The position numbers and the translations under genes were made by a program. The notes beneath the pieces are model-generated. The model was not told the DNA's origin. It searched no databases and worked only from the letters and a program-made list of their open reading frames with translations. Of a stretch of DNA of 64,000 nt, positions 8,599 through 18,544 are shown one piece after another. Numbering within the stretch: the first letter of the stretch is position 1; every line of letters starts with the position of its first letter. The stretch is from Sutterella sp. AM11-39. GTDB taxonomy: Bacteria; Pseudomonadota; Gammaproteobacteria; Burkholderiales; Burkholderiaceae_F. The stretch is taken from contig NZ_QRLV01000003.1 in NCBI RefSeq assembly GCF_003472385.1, positions 1-64,000 on the forward strand, written 5' to 3'.

Positions 8599-9879
8599 AT
8601 GTCCGACAAGACGATTCCCGTGTACCCGGACAAAAGTTCTGACGCCGTTTGGCACCCCAGACGCAAGACGCATGCCGTCAAGATTCAAAACGGCCACGTC
8701 ACCGTGACGGTGGGCGGCGGCGCGCCGGTTGTGGTGCAGTCGATGACGAATACCGCAACCGAAGACGTGGCGGCGACCGTGGCTCAGGTTAAGGCTCTTT
8801 CGCGCGCAGGCAGCGAACTCGTGCGCGTGACGGTCAATACGCCTCAGGCGGCTTCGGCAGTTCCCGAAATTCGTGCGCAGCTTGATGCCGAGGGCTTTTT
8901 CGTGCCGCTCGTGGGCGACTTTCACTACAACGGGCACAAGCTTCTGACGGATTATCCGGCCTGCGCAGCGGCGCTTTCCAAGTACCGCATCAATCCGGGC
9001 AACGTCGGCAAGGGCGCCAAGCACGACGATAATTTCGCAACGATGATCCATATCGCGGCCGACAACGGAAAGGCCGTGCGCATCGGCGTCAACGGCGGTT
9101 CTCTCGATAAGGAACTGCTCTCGCAGCTGATGGAAGCCAACCGCGCGTCCGCTCAGCCGCGTACCGTGCGCGCCGTCACGCTTGATGCAATTGTGAAGAG
9201 TGCGCATCAGAGTGCTCTCAAGGCAGTGGAACTGGGCCTGCCCGCCGATCGCATCGTGCTTTCGACCAAAGTGAGCGACGTGCAGGATCTGGTGTCCGTT
9301 TGTCGGTCGCTCTCGGCGCTCGCGCCCTGGGCGCTGCATCTGGGCCTGACGGAAGCGGGCGGCGGTACCAAGGGTGTTGTTGCGAGTTCCGCAGCGCTCT
9401 CGGTGCTTCTGAGCGAAGGCATCGGTGACACGATTCGCATCTCGATTACGCCAGCTCCCGGAAAGGCGAGGGAAGAAGAGGTATACGTGGCCCAGGAATT
9501 GTTGCAGAGCATGGGGCTGCGACATTTTTCGCCTTTGGTGGTTTCATGCCCGGGCTGCGGCAGAACGTCGAGCGATCTTTTCCAGAAGCTTGCGGCGCAG
9601 ACGCAGGAATTCCTGCGCGAGAGAACGCCCGAATGGCGCCGCACGGCTCCGGGGTTTGAATCGATGACGGTGGCCGTGATGGGCTGCGTTGTCAATGGCC
9701 CCGGGGAAAGCGGCAACGCTGACATCGGCATCAGTCTGCCAGGGCGTGGAGAGTCGCCCGTGGCGCCCGTCTATTGCGACGGTGTCAAAAAAGCCTCTTT
9801 GAAAGGCGACGACATCATGAACGAATTCAAGGCCATGATCGATGCATACGTGGCCGAGCGCTGGGGTTCTGCTAGTTGA
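8599..9879 (+). CDS. ispG: 4-hydroxy-3-methylbut-2-enyl diphosphate synthase IspG
   Basis: A 426-residue iron-sulfur enzyme of the MEP isoprenoid pathway, converting MEcPP to HMBPP. The N-terminal TIM barrel begins with [15 protein letters not shown]; the C-terminal cluster domain has [10 protein letters not shown] and [14 protein letters not shown] 8599 follows AAAGGA with good spacing; an upstream extension at 8377 overlaps rlmN and is rejected. It works in the same pathway as the dxs and ispA genes near 55-58 kb. Confidence 0.95.
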   Translation: MSDKTIPVYPDKSSDAVWHPRRKTHAVKIQNGHVTVTVGGGAPVVVQSMTNTATEDVAATVAQVKALSRAGSELVRVTVNTPQAASAVPEIRAQLDAEGFFVPLVGDFHYNGHKLLTDYPACAAALSKYRINPGNVGKGAKHDDNFATMIHIAADNGKAVRIGVNGGSLDKELLSQLMEANRASAQPRTVRAVTLDAIVKSAHQSALKAVELGLPADRIVLSTKVSDVQDLVSVCRSLSALAPWALHLGLTEAGGGTKGVVASSAALSVLLSEGIGDTIRISITPAPGKAREEEVYVAQELLQSMGLRHFSPLVVSCPGCGRTSSDLFQKLAAQTQEFLRERTPEWRRTAPGFESMTVAVMGCVVNGPGESGNADIGISLPGRGESPVAPVYCDGVKKASLKGDDIMNEFKAMIDAYVAERWGSAS

Positions 9880-10417
9880 CGAAAAAGCGACTGAATCTCC
9901 CATAACGGATCTTGCAGCAACGTAAAACTTAGAAAAAGACGAGCTTGCGCAATGACAGCGGAGGCAATCATGACGCTGTATTCCATCGGGATCGTTGCTA
10001 GACACTATGGAGTGTCGCCAAGTACCATTCGGTGCGACAAAATTCGAACAACAAGCTCAACAAAAGGAGAGCCGAAAGAATTTAAAAAACCGCTGAGGCA
10101 CTCACAGGGAGCCCGGAGATGAGGAAGAAGACAGAGGCGGCAAGGCCGGCAACGGTCATGTCGCGATAAGCCCGAAGGGTCGAGTCGACAAACCTAGCCG
10201 AGGATGAAAGTGAAGTGCTGAAAGAAAAGGCGCCGCTGGAATCGAAAGTACCGTTGGGCGCCCGACTGGCCTCATAGAGAAATCCGTGAGTGCTCAGAGC
10301 GAATAAGTGTCAGAAAGCGTGCGGTAGATTTGATGTTTTTTGACAAACGGAAACAGATAAGGCTCTGCTCAAGACCAAAGCGTGTATCAAACAACGGATA
10401 AGAACAAGGAAAGAACA
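9880..10417 (+). mobile_element. Decayed IS607-like element (internally deleted remnant)
   Basis: About 540 bases separate ispG and hisS, which are normally close. The left part encodes a 56-residue ORF resembling the MerR-type helix-turn-helix at the start of IS607-family TnpA serine recombinases. The right part (about 10123-10310) has stop-broken Gly/Lys-rich frames reminiscent of a TnpB C-terminus. The simplest reading is an IS607-like element reduced to its two ends. Boundaries are unknown because IS607 elements lack inverted repeats. Confidence 0.4.
9952..10122 (+). pseudogene. MerR-like HTH fragment (truncated IS607-type TnpA)
   Basis: A 56-codon ORF. Residues 7-30 read like a MerR/IS607 DNA-binding helix-turn-helix (LYSIGIVARHYGVSPSTIR), then the similarity breaks off where a resolvase domain should follow. 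A short functional DNA-binding peptide cannot be excluded, but a truncated transposition gene is more likely. Confidence 0.45.
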
Positions 10418-11716
10418 ATGGCAAAAATCAAAATTACCGGCATCAAGGGCATGAACGACATGCTGCCCGAAGAGGCTGGGATCTGGGAAAAGTTTGAGGA
10501 TACGGCCCGTTGTGTGGCGGCAAGCTACGGCTATCGTCAGATTCGTACGCCCATTCTCGAAGCCACGGGGCTCTTTGCCCGTGGCGTGGGTGAAGCCACC
10601 GACATCGTTGAAAAGGAGATGTACTCCTTTACCGATTCGATGAACGGCGAACAGCTTACGCTTCGTCCAGAATGCACGAGCGCTGTTTGCCGCTGCGCCA
10701 TTGAACACAACATCACCTACAACGCGCCGCAGCGTCTGTGGTACTTCGGTCCGATGTTCCGACACGAACGTCCGCAGCGCGGCCGCTACCGCCAGTTCTA
10801 TCAGTTCGGTTGCGAAGCGCTGGGCTTCGGCGGTCCGGACGTTGACATCGAACTGCTGTCGCTTACCGCACGTCTGTGGAAGAATCTCGGCATCAAGGCC
10901 AGCCTGCAGCTCAACAGTCTCGGCGCCACCGAAGAGCGTGCCCGTCATCGCGAAGCGCTTGTTGCCTATCTGAAGGACAACTACGACGTGCTCGACGAAG
11001 ACGCCCGTCGCCGTCTGGAAACCAATCCGCTGCGCATTCTGGATACCAAAAACCCCGACATGCAGGCGATGGTGGAAGCCGCCCCGCGTCTGCTCGACTT
11101 CTTGGGCGAAGACTCCCGCCGTTTCCTGGGCAGCCTCGAAGCCGGCGTGCAGGCGCTTGGCATCGACTACACGATTAATCCTCGTTTGGTGCGTGGTCTT
11201 GACTACTACAACCACACGGTTTTTGAATGGGTAACGGACCAGCTCGGCAGTCAGGGCACGATTTGCGGCGGCGGCCGTTACGATCCGCTCATTGAAATGC
11301 TGGGCGGCCGCGCTACTCCTGCCGCGGGCTTTGCCATCGGTGCCGAGCGCGTGATCGAACTCGTGCGTGCCGCCGGCGGCGACAAGCCCGTTGCCGCGTG
11401 CGACATTTACGTCGCGCACCAGGGCGGCCACACCGAACTCGTGGCGCGTCAGATCGGCGAGCAGCTGCGCGATGCCGGTCATCGCGTGATCGTGCACGCC
11501 GGCAGCACCTCCTTTAAGTCGAGCATGAAGCGTGCCGACCAGTCTCTGGCTCAGTGGGCCGTGATCTGCGGTGAAAACGAAGTCAACGCCGGGCAGGTCG
11601 CCATCAAGCGACTGCGCGACGCTCAGGGCAATCAGCAGTTTGCCGAACAGATGACGATTGCGCTCGAGTCGCTCTCGGAGATCTTCGGCGCCGCGAAGGA
11701 ACCTGACTTCAGTTAA
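10418..11716 (+). CDS. hisS: Histidyl-tRNA synthetase
   Basis: A 432-residue class II aminoacyl-tRNA synthetase. Motif 2 is around MFRHERPQRGRYRQFYQ, the histidine-A signatures are LVRGLDYYN and GGGRYDPL, and a C-terminal anticodon-binding domain begins near 335. ATG 10418 follows AAGGAAAGAAC; an in-frame start at 10382 has no better site. A paralogue of the catalytic core, hisZ, lies 8 kb downstream. Confidence 0.96.
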   Translation: MAKIKITGIKGMNDMLPEEAGIWEKFEDTARCVAASYGYRQIRTPILEATGLFARGVGEATDIVEKEMYSFTDSMNGEQLTLRPECTSAVCRCAIEHNITYNAPQRLWYFGPMFRHERPQRGRYRQFYQFGCEALGFGGPDVDIELLSLTARLWKNLGIKASLQLNSLGATEERARHREALVAYLKDNYDVLDEDARRRLETNPLRILDTKNPDMQAMVEAAPRLLDFLGEDSRRFLGSLEAGVQALGIDYTINPRLVRGLDYYNHTVFEWVTDQLGSQGTICGGGRYDPLIEMLGGRATPAAGFAIGAERVIELVRAAGGDKPVAACDIYVAHQGGHTELVARQIGEQLRDAGHRVIVHAGSTSFKSSMKRADQSLAQWAVICGENEVNAGQVAIKRLRDAQGNQQFAEQMTIALESLSEIFGAAKEPDFS

Positions 11717-11849
11717 GCCTCGCTTCAAGTCGCTAAAATAATCTTTTACTTTGCGCTGCTTTCGGTTCGCCGACCGGCGGCGCTTTGTGAACAGATGCGT
11801 TTTCTGAGCCGTTTTTTGCGGCTCGCAACATCGGAAAGTAATTGCACCT

Positions 11850-12491
11850 ATGGCATACGATTTAGAAGAACAAGAGTCCCTAGCACAACTTAAGGCTTGG
11901 TGGGATAAGTGGGGTAACCTCACGCTGAGCTGCATCACCGTTATCTGTCTGGCTTTTGCCGGTTACAACGGCTGGCACTGGTATAAGCGTTATCAGGGCG
12001 GCAAGGCAACGGTGGCGTACGTACAGCTTCAGAACGCCTACGTGCAAAAGGACGAAAAAAACGTCCGCTCGCTTTCCGATGGCCTGATGAAGGAATATTC
12101 GAGCCATGTGTTTGCATCGCTCGCCGCCCTCATGAAGGCTAACGTCGAGCAGAAGGCGGGCAATCTTGATGCCGCCCGCACGGCTCTCAACTGGGTGATC
12201 AACGAAAGCGGTCATCCGGAATATGCCACGGTTGCCCGCGTGCGCCTGGCCGGCGTCGAACTTGACGCCAAGGACGCGAACAAGGCCAAGGCCGTCATTG
12301 ACGCCATCGATCCCGCTCAGGCACAGACCCCGCTCGTGCTGGATCGCCGCGGTGACGTGCTGCTCGCGCTGGGCGATGTGGAAGGCGCGCGCAAGTGCTG
12401 GGAAGACGCCCTTGAACGCGACCGCGCTTCGGGTGAACTGCTGGCGCTGCTGAGCCTCAAGATCCAAGCTCTGCCGGAAAAGAAGTCCTAA
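11850..12491 (+). CDS. YfgM-like membrane-anchored TPR protein
   Basis: A 213-residue protein with a short cytoplasmic N-terminus, one transmembrane helix at about 25-45 (LSCITVICLAFAGYNGW) and a periplasmic tetratricopeptide region. It matches the YfgM family, which associates with SecYEG and PpiD during export. The position between hisS and bamB is the conserved one for yfgM. YfgM in E. coli is also tied to RcsB stability; whether that applies here is not known. Confidence 0.88.
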   Translation: MAYDLEEQESLAQLKAWWDKWGNLTLSCITVICLAFAGYNGWHWYKRYQGGKATVAYVQLQNAYVQKDEKNVRSLSDGLMKEYSSHVFASLAALMKANVEQKAGNLDAARTALNWVINESGHPEYATVARVRLAGVELDAKDANKAKAVIDAIDPAQAQTPLVLDRRGDVLLALGDVEGARKCWEDALERDRASGELLALLSLKIQALPEKKS

Positions 12492-12561
12492 GCATCCATC
12501 GACATTTTGAAAGGGCGCCGCCGTTAAGACGCGGCGTCGTTTCGTAAACGGGAGTGACCTC

Positions 12562-13689
12562 GTGAACAACAAATTCAAACGTGTTGCACTGACGATTGCG
12601 GCCGTGTGCGGCCTGGCTCTGGTCGGCTGCAGCTCCACTTCGCACGAACCGGCCGAACTTGAAGACATCAACCAACTCGTTGACTCCGACAGTGTCTGGT
12701 CGCAGTCGGTAGGCAGCAGCGTCACCGGGCTGGTGACGCCCTTTTTGACCCAGTCGGGTCTCTATGCGGCCGGCGGCAATACGCTCTATAAGCTTGACCC
12801 CAAGACGGGTGAAGAAGAATGGGCGGTTGAGACCGATGCGGAAATTTCGGCCGGCGTGGGCAGCGACGGCGAATTTGTGGCTGTCGGTACCGTCAAGGGC
12901 GAAGTCGAAGTGTTCGATGCCACTGGCAAGAAGCTTTGGAGTGCGCGTCTTTCGTCAGAAATGAGCGTTCCGCCCCTTGTTGGTGCGGGCTTTGTGATCG
13001 TGCGTACGGCCGATACCCGCATCACGGCTTTTGATGCTGCTTCCGGCGAACGCCGCTGGCGCTATCAGTCCCAGGTGCCGGCGCTGACCGTGCGTGCTGC
13101 GTCGAGCATGCGCTTCTCTCCGGCCGGCATCCTGGTTGGTCAAAGCAACGGCCGCCTGCTGGCTCTCGACGGTCAGGGCAAGACGATCTTTGACATCGTC
13201 GTTGCTCAGCCCAAGGGCATTACTGAAGTGGAACGCCTCTGCGATGTGGTCGGCACTCCGCTCGTTGATCAGAACATGATGTGCGCGGCAGCCTTCCAGG
13301 GAGGCATTCTCTGTATCAGCGCCAAGGATGGTCGTCCGCTGTGGCGCGCCGCGGTTGACGCCGTGAGCGGCCCGGTGACCGACGGCGGCCGTGTCTATGT
13401 GACAACGTCGCGCGGCGAAATCAACGCCTACGACTATGCAACGGGCGAACTTGTCTGGCAGAATTCCGCCCTTTTGTGGCGCTCTCCCTCGGCTGTTGCC
13501 GTTCTGGACGAAGTAATTGCCGTCGGCGACTATGACGGCGTGGTGCACTTCCTGGATCCCAAGACGGGCAAGTTCGTCGGCCGCACGTCTGTGGACGGCG
13601 CCGTGCGAGTGCCCCCGATCTCTCTGGGCAATGGCGCCATTTTCCAGACCGATGAAGGTCAGATTTCCTACATTACCGTTACCAAGTAA
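12562..13689 (+). CDS. bamB: Outer-membrane assembly lipoprotein BamB
   Basis: A 375-residue PQQ-like beta-propeller lipoprotein. The signal peptide ends in LVGC with Cys at about residue 23. Repeated blade motifs such as LYKLDPKTGEEEW, FDATGKKLW and FDAASGERRW show the eight-bladed propeller. BamB helps the BAM complex insert outer-membrane proteins. It follows yfgM and precedes der by 18 bases, the conserved arrangement. Confidence 0.95.
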   Translation: MNNKFKRVALTIAAVCGLALVGCSSTSHEPAELEDINQLVDSDSVWSQSVGSSVTGLVTPFLTQSGLYAAGGNTLYKLDPKTGEEEWAVETDAEISAGVGSDGEFVAVGTVKGEVEVFDATGKKLWSARLSSEMSVPPLVGAGFVIVRTADTRITAFDAASGERRWRYQSQVPALTVRAASSMRFSPAGILVGQSNGRLLALDGQGKTIFDIVVAQPKGITEVERLCDVVGTPLVDQNMMCAAAFQGGILCISAKDGRPLWRAAVDAVSGPVTDGGRVYVTTSRGEINAYDYATGELVWQNSALLWRSPSAVAVLDEVIAVGDYDGVVHFLDPKTGKFVGRTSVDGAVRVPPISLGNGAIFQTDEGQISYITVTK

Positions 13690-13707
13690 CCCCAAGAACC
13701 GATTTCT

Positions 13708-15063
13708 ATGCTTCCTGTTGTCGCTCTCGTCGGGCGTCCGAATGTTGGCAAGTCGACGCTCTTTAACCGTTTGACCCGCAGCCGCGATGCGATCGTGGCT
13801 GATTTCCCGGGCTTGACCCGAGATCGTCAGTACGGTCAGGGTCGCGTGGGCCCCCGTCCCTACATCGTGGTGGATACGGGCGGCTTTGAGCCTGTCAAGT
13901 CCGAAGGCATCGTGCGCGAAATGGCCGATCAGGCCGAGGCCGCCATTGCCGAAGCCGATGTGGTGATTTTCGTCACTGACGCCCGCGCGGGTCTGACGCC
14001 GCACGATGAACGAATCATGCAGCGTCTGCGCACTTGCCAGCGCCCTGTTTATCTCGCGGTGAACAAGTGCGAGGGGCTGGCCGCCGAGCACGCCGCTGAG
14101 TTTTACGAGCTCGGCATGGGCGAGCCGATCCGCATCTCGGCCACGCATGGCCACGGCGTACTGCCGCTCATGCAGAAGGTGCTCAGCGAACTGCCCGAGG
14201 AATTCAACGAACCCGAGCAAGAGGAAGAAGAAAATCCCGATGCCCCCAAGCGAATCAAGGTTTGCTTGGCCGGTCGCCCCAACGTTGGCAAGTCGACGCT
14301 TGCCAATGCTCTGCTGGGGGAAGATCGCCTGATCGCCTACGACATGCCGGGCACGACGCGCGATGCCATCAAGGTGGATTTCGAATCCGATGGCATCCCG
14401 TTCCGCTTGATCGATACGGCCGGTCTGCGCCGCAAGGGACGCGTGTTTGAAGCCGTTGAAAAGTTCTCGGTTGTGAAGACCCTGCAGGCTATCGAGGACT
14501 GCAACGTCTGCATCTTGGTGCTTGACGCTACGGAAGGCATTGCCGCGTCCGACGCTCAGATCGCCGGCTATGCCCTTGAAGCAGGCCGAGCGCTTGTGGT
14601 CGCCGTCAACAAGTGGGATGGTGTCGACAGTTACAAGCGCTCCATGGTGGATCTCGACATCGAACGTAAGTTCCACTTCCTGCGCTGGGCTCGATTCATC
14701 CACATTTCGGCTCTCAAGCGCAACGGCCTTAACCATCTGATGAAGGCCGTCAAGGACGCGCATGCGGCAAGCTTTGCCAAACTCTCGACGCCTCGCCTGA
14801 CGCGTGTGATGATGGCCGCCGTCGAACAGCAGCAGCCCCCGCGCGTGGGCCGCACACGTCCGAAGCTGCGCTATGCGCACCAGGGCGGCATGAACCCGCC
14901 TGTGATCGTTATTCACGGCAACAGCCTCGATGCGGTAAGCGACAGCTACAAGCGCTATCTCGAAGGGGTTTTCCGCGATGCGTTCAATCTTGCCGGAACG
15001 CCGCTGCGTGTGGAACTCAAGACCGGCCGCAATCCGTATGCCGAGGACGAAAAGAAGAAATAA
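13708..15063 (+). CDS. der: Ribosome-biogenesis GTPase Der (EngA)
   Basis: A 451-residue protein with two tandem GTPase domains. P-loops GRPNVGKST appear at residues 8-16 and again near 190; G3 and G4 motifs (DTGGF, NKCEG; DTAGL, NKWDG) are intact in both. A C-terminal KH-like domain follows from about 360. Der acts in 50S subunit maturation. It is 18 bases from bamB and in its usual position before hfq. Confidence 0.97.
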   Translation: MLPVVALVGRPNVGKSTLFNRLTRSRDAIVADFPGLTRDRQYGQGRVGPRPYIVVDTGGFEPVKSEGIVREMADQAEAAIAEADVVIFVTDARAGLTPHDERIMQRLRTCQRPVYLAVNKCEGLAAEHAAEFYELGMGEPIRISATHGHGVLPLMQKVLSELPEEFNEPEQEEEENPDAPKRIKVCLAGRPNVGKSTLANALLGEDRLIAYDMPGTTRDAIKVDFESDGIPFRLIDTAGLRRKGRVFEAVEKFSVVKTLQAIEDCNVCILVLDATEGIAASDAQIAGYALEAGRALVVAVNKWDGVDSYKRSMVDLDIERKFHFLRWARFIHISALKRNGLNHLMKAVKDAHAASFAKLSTPRLTRVMMAAVEQQQPPRVGRTRPKLRYAHQGGMNPPVIVIHGNSLDAVSDSYKRYLEGVFRDAFNLAGTPLRVELKTGRNPYAEDEKKK

Positions 15064-15370
15064 GCTTCGTTACGGGCGGTTTTGATGGTGATTTGCGAAA
15101 AAGCTCGAAAACTGCAACATTTTGCGCACATTTTGAGCCAAAACGCCGCGCCTTGCGGATACAATCTGCTCTACGATTTAAGAAGGCGGCTTGAGCTTTT
15201 ACCTAAGCCGCATCGTTTCGAATTGGCAGCAGTCCATTCAGTCCGACGAACGGCAACGTCCGTCTGACTCTGTGCTGATAAGAACACAACAACAATTTTC
15301 ACGTCTTTGCGAGGCGCTTTACTCGACAGGGAGGTCGTCGCCTACCGCGGGACGTGGCGGAGAATACAAA
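15064..15370 (+). promoter_or_regulatory. hfq leader region with hairpin
   Basis: About 300 bases without a gene. A -10-like TACAAT occurs near 15168, and a hairpin with arms GCGGCTT (15186-15192) and AAGCCGC (15205-15211) would lie in the transcript leader. No clear -35 at the right spacing is visible. Confidence 0.35.
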
Positions 15371-15610
15371 ATGGCAAGCAAAGGACAGCTTCTTCAGGAT
15401 CCTTTTCTGAACGCGATTCGCAAGGAACACATTCCGGTTTCCATCTACCTCGTCAACGGCATCAAGTTGCAGGGGCAGATCGAGGCGTTTGACCAGTACG
15501 TGGTGTTGCTTCGCAATACGGTCACGCAGATGGTATACAAGCACGCCATCAGCACGGTGGTTCCCACCCGTCCCGTGACTGTCCCGAGCACCGGCACGGT
15601 TCTTCCGTGA
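15371..15610 (+). CDS. hfq: RNA chaperone Hfq
   Basis: A 79-residue Sm-like protein. The start [12 protein letters not shown] and the Sm2 motif YKHAIST are characteristic, as are Q8, F39 and Y55-equivalent residues. Hfq forms a hexamer that pairs small RNAs with mRNAs. ATG 15371 is the family start; the longer frame from 15191 is not protein-like. hflX begins 30 bases downstream, as in many proteobacteria. The C-terminal tail is short. Confidence 0.97.
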   Translation: MASKGQLLQDPFLNAIRKEHIPVSIYLVNGIKLQGQIEAFDQYVVLLRNTVTQMVYKHAISTVVPTRPVTVPSTGTVLP

Positions 15611-15640
15611 TTTCCGAACCCAGCAAGGCTCTCAACTGAG

Positions 15641-16858
15641 TTGACAAAATTTCAATTTGACAGTGCGCGGGAAGCTGAAGCGGCCCGCGCTTTTCTTGTG
15701 ACGGTAGCGGTCGGACGCGAACGGCATTTCGATGCGGGCGAGGAACTCACCGAGCTCGTGCGCTCCGACAATCTCGAACCCGTGGGACTGATTCAGGCTC
15801 GGCGCGATAAGCCCGATCCGGCAACCTATCTGGGCAGCGGCAAGATCGAAGAAATCAAGATGCTTGCCAAGGGAGCCCGAGCCGACTGCATCGTTTTCGA
15901 TGCGGCGCTTTCGGCTGCACAGCAACGAAATATCGCCAACATCACCGAGCTTCCCGTTCTCGATCGCACCGAATTGATTCTCGAAATCTTCCGCCGTCGC
16001 GCCAAGAGTAAGGAAGGTCGGTTGCAGGTCGAGCTTGCCCGTCTCGAGCATCTTTCCACGCGTCTGGTGCGCGGTTGGACGCACTTGGAGCGCCAGCGCG
16101 GCGGTCTCGGCAAGACGGGCGGCCCCGGCGAAAAGCAGATCGAACTTGACCGACGCATGATTGGTGCGCGTGTCAAGATGCTGCGCGAACAGCTCAAAAA
16201 ACTTTCCCGACAGCGCGACACTCAGCGTCGTTCCCGCCTGAAGGGCGATACGCCGACGGTGAGTCTCGTGGGCTACACCAACGCTGGCAAGTCCACGCTT
16301 TTTAATCGACTGGTGCGAGAGAAGGCCTACGCGGCAGATCAGCTCTTTGCTACGCTCGACACCACGGCGCGCCGCTGCTGGGTGAGCGACGAGCAAACCG
16401 TTGTTCTGTCCGACACCGTTGGCTTTATCCGCGGACTGCCGCATCAGCTCGTCGAAGCCTTCAAGTCAACGCTTGACGAAACGGTGCATGCGGACATTCT
16501 GCTGCATGTTGTTGACTCCGCGAGCACTGTGCGCGAAGAGCAGATGGCCTCCGTTGCGACCGTTCTCAAGCAGATCGGCGCCGATGACATCCGCCAAATT
16601 GTGGTCTATAACAAATGCGATGTGTCGGGGCTTGAGCCCGCCGTGCAGCGCAATGCCGACGGTACCGTGCGCTCCGTGACGATCAGTGCGGCAACCGGTG
16701 CCGGCCTTGATCTGTTGCGCGACGTTCTCGCTCAGGAAGCCCAAAAGGTCCACGAGGAGAATGCGAGCGTACCGCGCGAGCTTGAATTCTGGGAAGAGGA
16801 AAGGCCGGCGGCAAAAAGCGACGATGAGGCTCTCAAGGAACTCGAAGCGCTGCTCTGA
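15641..16858 (+). CDS. hflX: Ribosome-associated GTPase HflX
   Basis: A 405-residue GTPase with the HflX N-terminal domain (glycine-rich GxGK around YLGSGKIEE), a coiled linker and a G domain with P-loop GYTNAGKST near 206, DTVGFIR and NKCD. HflX splits stalled 70S ribosomes after stress. Translation appears to start at TTG 15641, just after hfq; no ATG gives a full N-terminus. It probably shares the hfq transcript. Confidence 0.93.
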   Translation: MTKFQFDSAREAEAARAFLVTVAVGRERHFDAGEELTELVRSDNLEPVGLIQARRDKPDPATYLGSGKIEEIKMLAKGARADCIVFDAALSAAQQRNIANITELPVLDRTELILEIFRRRAKSKEGRLQVELARLEHLSTRLVRGWTHLERQRGGLGKTGGPGEKQIELDRRMIGARVKMLREQLKKLSRQRDTQRRSRLKGDTPTVSLVGYTNAGKSTLFNRLVREKAYAADQLFATLDTTARRCWVSDEQTVVLSDTVGFIRGLPHQLVEAFKSTLDETVHADILLHVVDSASTVREEQMASVATVLKQIGADDIRQIVVYNKCDVSGLEPAVQRNADGTVRSVTISAATGAGLDLLRDVLAQEAQKVHEENASVPRELEFWEEERPAAKSDDEALKELEALL

Positions 16859-17057
16859 AGCGGGTCGTTTCCTGGTGCCGAAAGGCTTTTCGAATCCGCT
16901 TCGTGAGCGTTGGTAACAAGCGGTTAATCAAGCGCTTTTTCCGCTCGGGAGCCTCAAGGCGCAATGCTAAACTGCAACAGTTGCCCGACGACCCTTTCGA
17001 GGGGAATTTGCGGGCGAAAAGAATGCGATAGAACCATCTAGAAACAGGGATACTTCC

Positions 17058-18524
17058 ATGTCATTCAATGACCCGCAATGGGGCCGTTCTGCGGGCTCTG
17101 ACAAGCCCCGCAATGACGAACAGGAAAATCAGCAGAATCAGGATCGCAATCATCCCGATCCTCGCGACGACGAAAACGGTCGCGACGAGGCCGAACGACA
17201 GGCTGGCGGCAACGATCGCGGCAATATGAACGATCGTCGCGGCAACCGCAACGAAGGCAACGATCTTGATCAGCTTTGGAACGATTTCAACCGCATGGTT
17301 AATTCGATTCTCGGCGGCGGACGCGACGCCGGCGGCAATCGTCAGAACCAGGGCTCGTGGCAGTCTCGTCGCGACGATGAAGTGCCTCGTCAAGAGGATC
17401 AGCCCGCGCGGCAACGTGACGACGACAATCAGGCGCCTCCGCCTCCGCGTACGCCGCGTGCACGCCGCGGCTTCGGTCGTGATCCGAAGTCATTTTCGGT
17501 GCGCGGCATCGCCGGCCTCGTGGGCGTGGCTGCTATTGCCTGGCTTGCCAGCGGCATCTACATCGTTCCCGAAGGTCAGATCGGTGTGGTGACGACATTC
17601 GGCAAGTACACGCAGGACAGCGCACCCGGCATTAACTGGCGCATGCCCTGGCCCGTGCAGGACGTCGAAATCGTCGACGTTTCGAGTGTGCGCAAGGCCG
17701 AGATCGGTATGCGCGGCACGACGCAGCGTCTTAAGGAAGCGCTGATGCTTACCGACGATGAAAACATCGTCGACGTGATGTTCAACGTTCAGTACCGCAT
17801 CAAGCCGCATGCCGCCAAGGACTTTCTTTTCCGCAGCCGCGATCCGGACCGCAGCGTATTTGACGCTGCCGAATCGGCCATGCGCGAAGTCGTCGGCCGC
17901 AAGACCATGGACTCGGTGCTTTTTGAAAGCAAGCAGGAAATCGCCTCTGCCGTGCAGGTGGCCATGCAGGCCATGCTCGACCGTTACCAGACTGGCATTG
18001 AGGTGATGAGCGTGGCCATTCAGAACGCTCAGCCTCCGCAGCAGGTGCAAGCAGCCTTTAACGATGCAGTCAAGGCCGGTCAGGACCGCGAGCGTCAAAT
18101 TAACGAAGGTCAGGCCTATGCCAATGCCGTCGTACCGGTGGCCCGTGGTATGGCCTCTCGTCTGAACCAGGAAGCCGAAGCGTACAAGGCCCGCGTGGTC
18201 GAGACAGCGCGAGGCGATGCGGAGCGTTTCAGCAAGGTGCTAGAACAGTATGAAAAGGCCCCGCAGGTGACGCGCGACCGTATCTACATCGACGCCATGC
18301 GCGACGTCTACAGCAACACCAAGAAGGTTCTGGTTGAATCTAAGGGTGCCAGCAACCTTTTGTATCTGCCGTTTGACAAGCTGCTCGAACAAAGCGCTTC
18401 GACAGCCAAGACGCAGGCCCAAAACAGTGCGGCAGACGGTTCGGCCGTGACTGCTGCTCCGACAGCTCAAGCCGCCCCGCAGCCGGAAGCCTCCCGTGCT
18501 CTGTCTCGCGAGCGCCTCCGTTGA
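17058..18524 (+). CDS. hflK: FtsH protease modulator HflK
   Basis: A 488-residue SPFH-family membrane protein. It has an unusually long hydrophilic N-terminus of about 140 residues rich in Asn, Arg, Asp and Gln, a single membrane helix at about 150-175, then the SPFH domain and a C-terminal helical region ending in an Ala/Gln tail. HflK and HflC form a large complex around the FtsH protease. The E. coli protein is about 70 residues shorter, the extra being mostly the low-complexity N-terminus. hflC follows after 20 bases. Confidence 0.94.
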   Translation: MSFNDPQWGRSAGSDKPRNDEQENQQNQDRNHPDPRDDENGRDEAERQAGGNDRGNMNDRRGNRNEGNDLDQLWNDFNRMVNSILGGGRDAGGNRQNQGSWQSRRDDEVPRQEDQPARQRDDDNQAPPPPRTPRARRGFGRDPKSFSVRGIAGLVGVAAIAWLASGIYIVPEGQIGVVTTFGKYTQDSAPGINWRMPWPVQDVEIVDVSSVRKAEIGMRGTTQRLKEALMLTDDENIVDVMFNVQYRIKPHAAKDFLFRSRDPDRSVFDAAESAMREVVGRKTMDSVLFESKQEIASAVQVAMQAMLDRYQTGIEVMSVAIQNAQPPQQVQAAFNDAVKAGQDRERQINEGQAYANAVVPVARGMASRLNQEAEAYKARVVETARGDAERFSKVLEQYEKAPQVTRDRIYIDAMRDVYSNTKKVLVESKGASNLLYLPFDKLLEQSASTAKTQAQNSAADGSAVTAAPTAQAAPQPEASRALSRERLR

Positions 18525-18544
18525 TTTGAGGGGAAACGAAGACT

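Noticed and set aside
10310..11938. Long minus-strand ORF opposite hisS
   Set aside because: Shadow of hisS, with no recognisable protein features.
12955..14916. Long minus-strand ORF of about 650 codons opposite bamB and der
   Set aside because: Antisense shadow of two certain genes; the translation has no domain pattern and is His/Arg-rich as expected from reversed codons.
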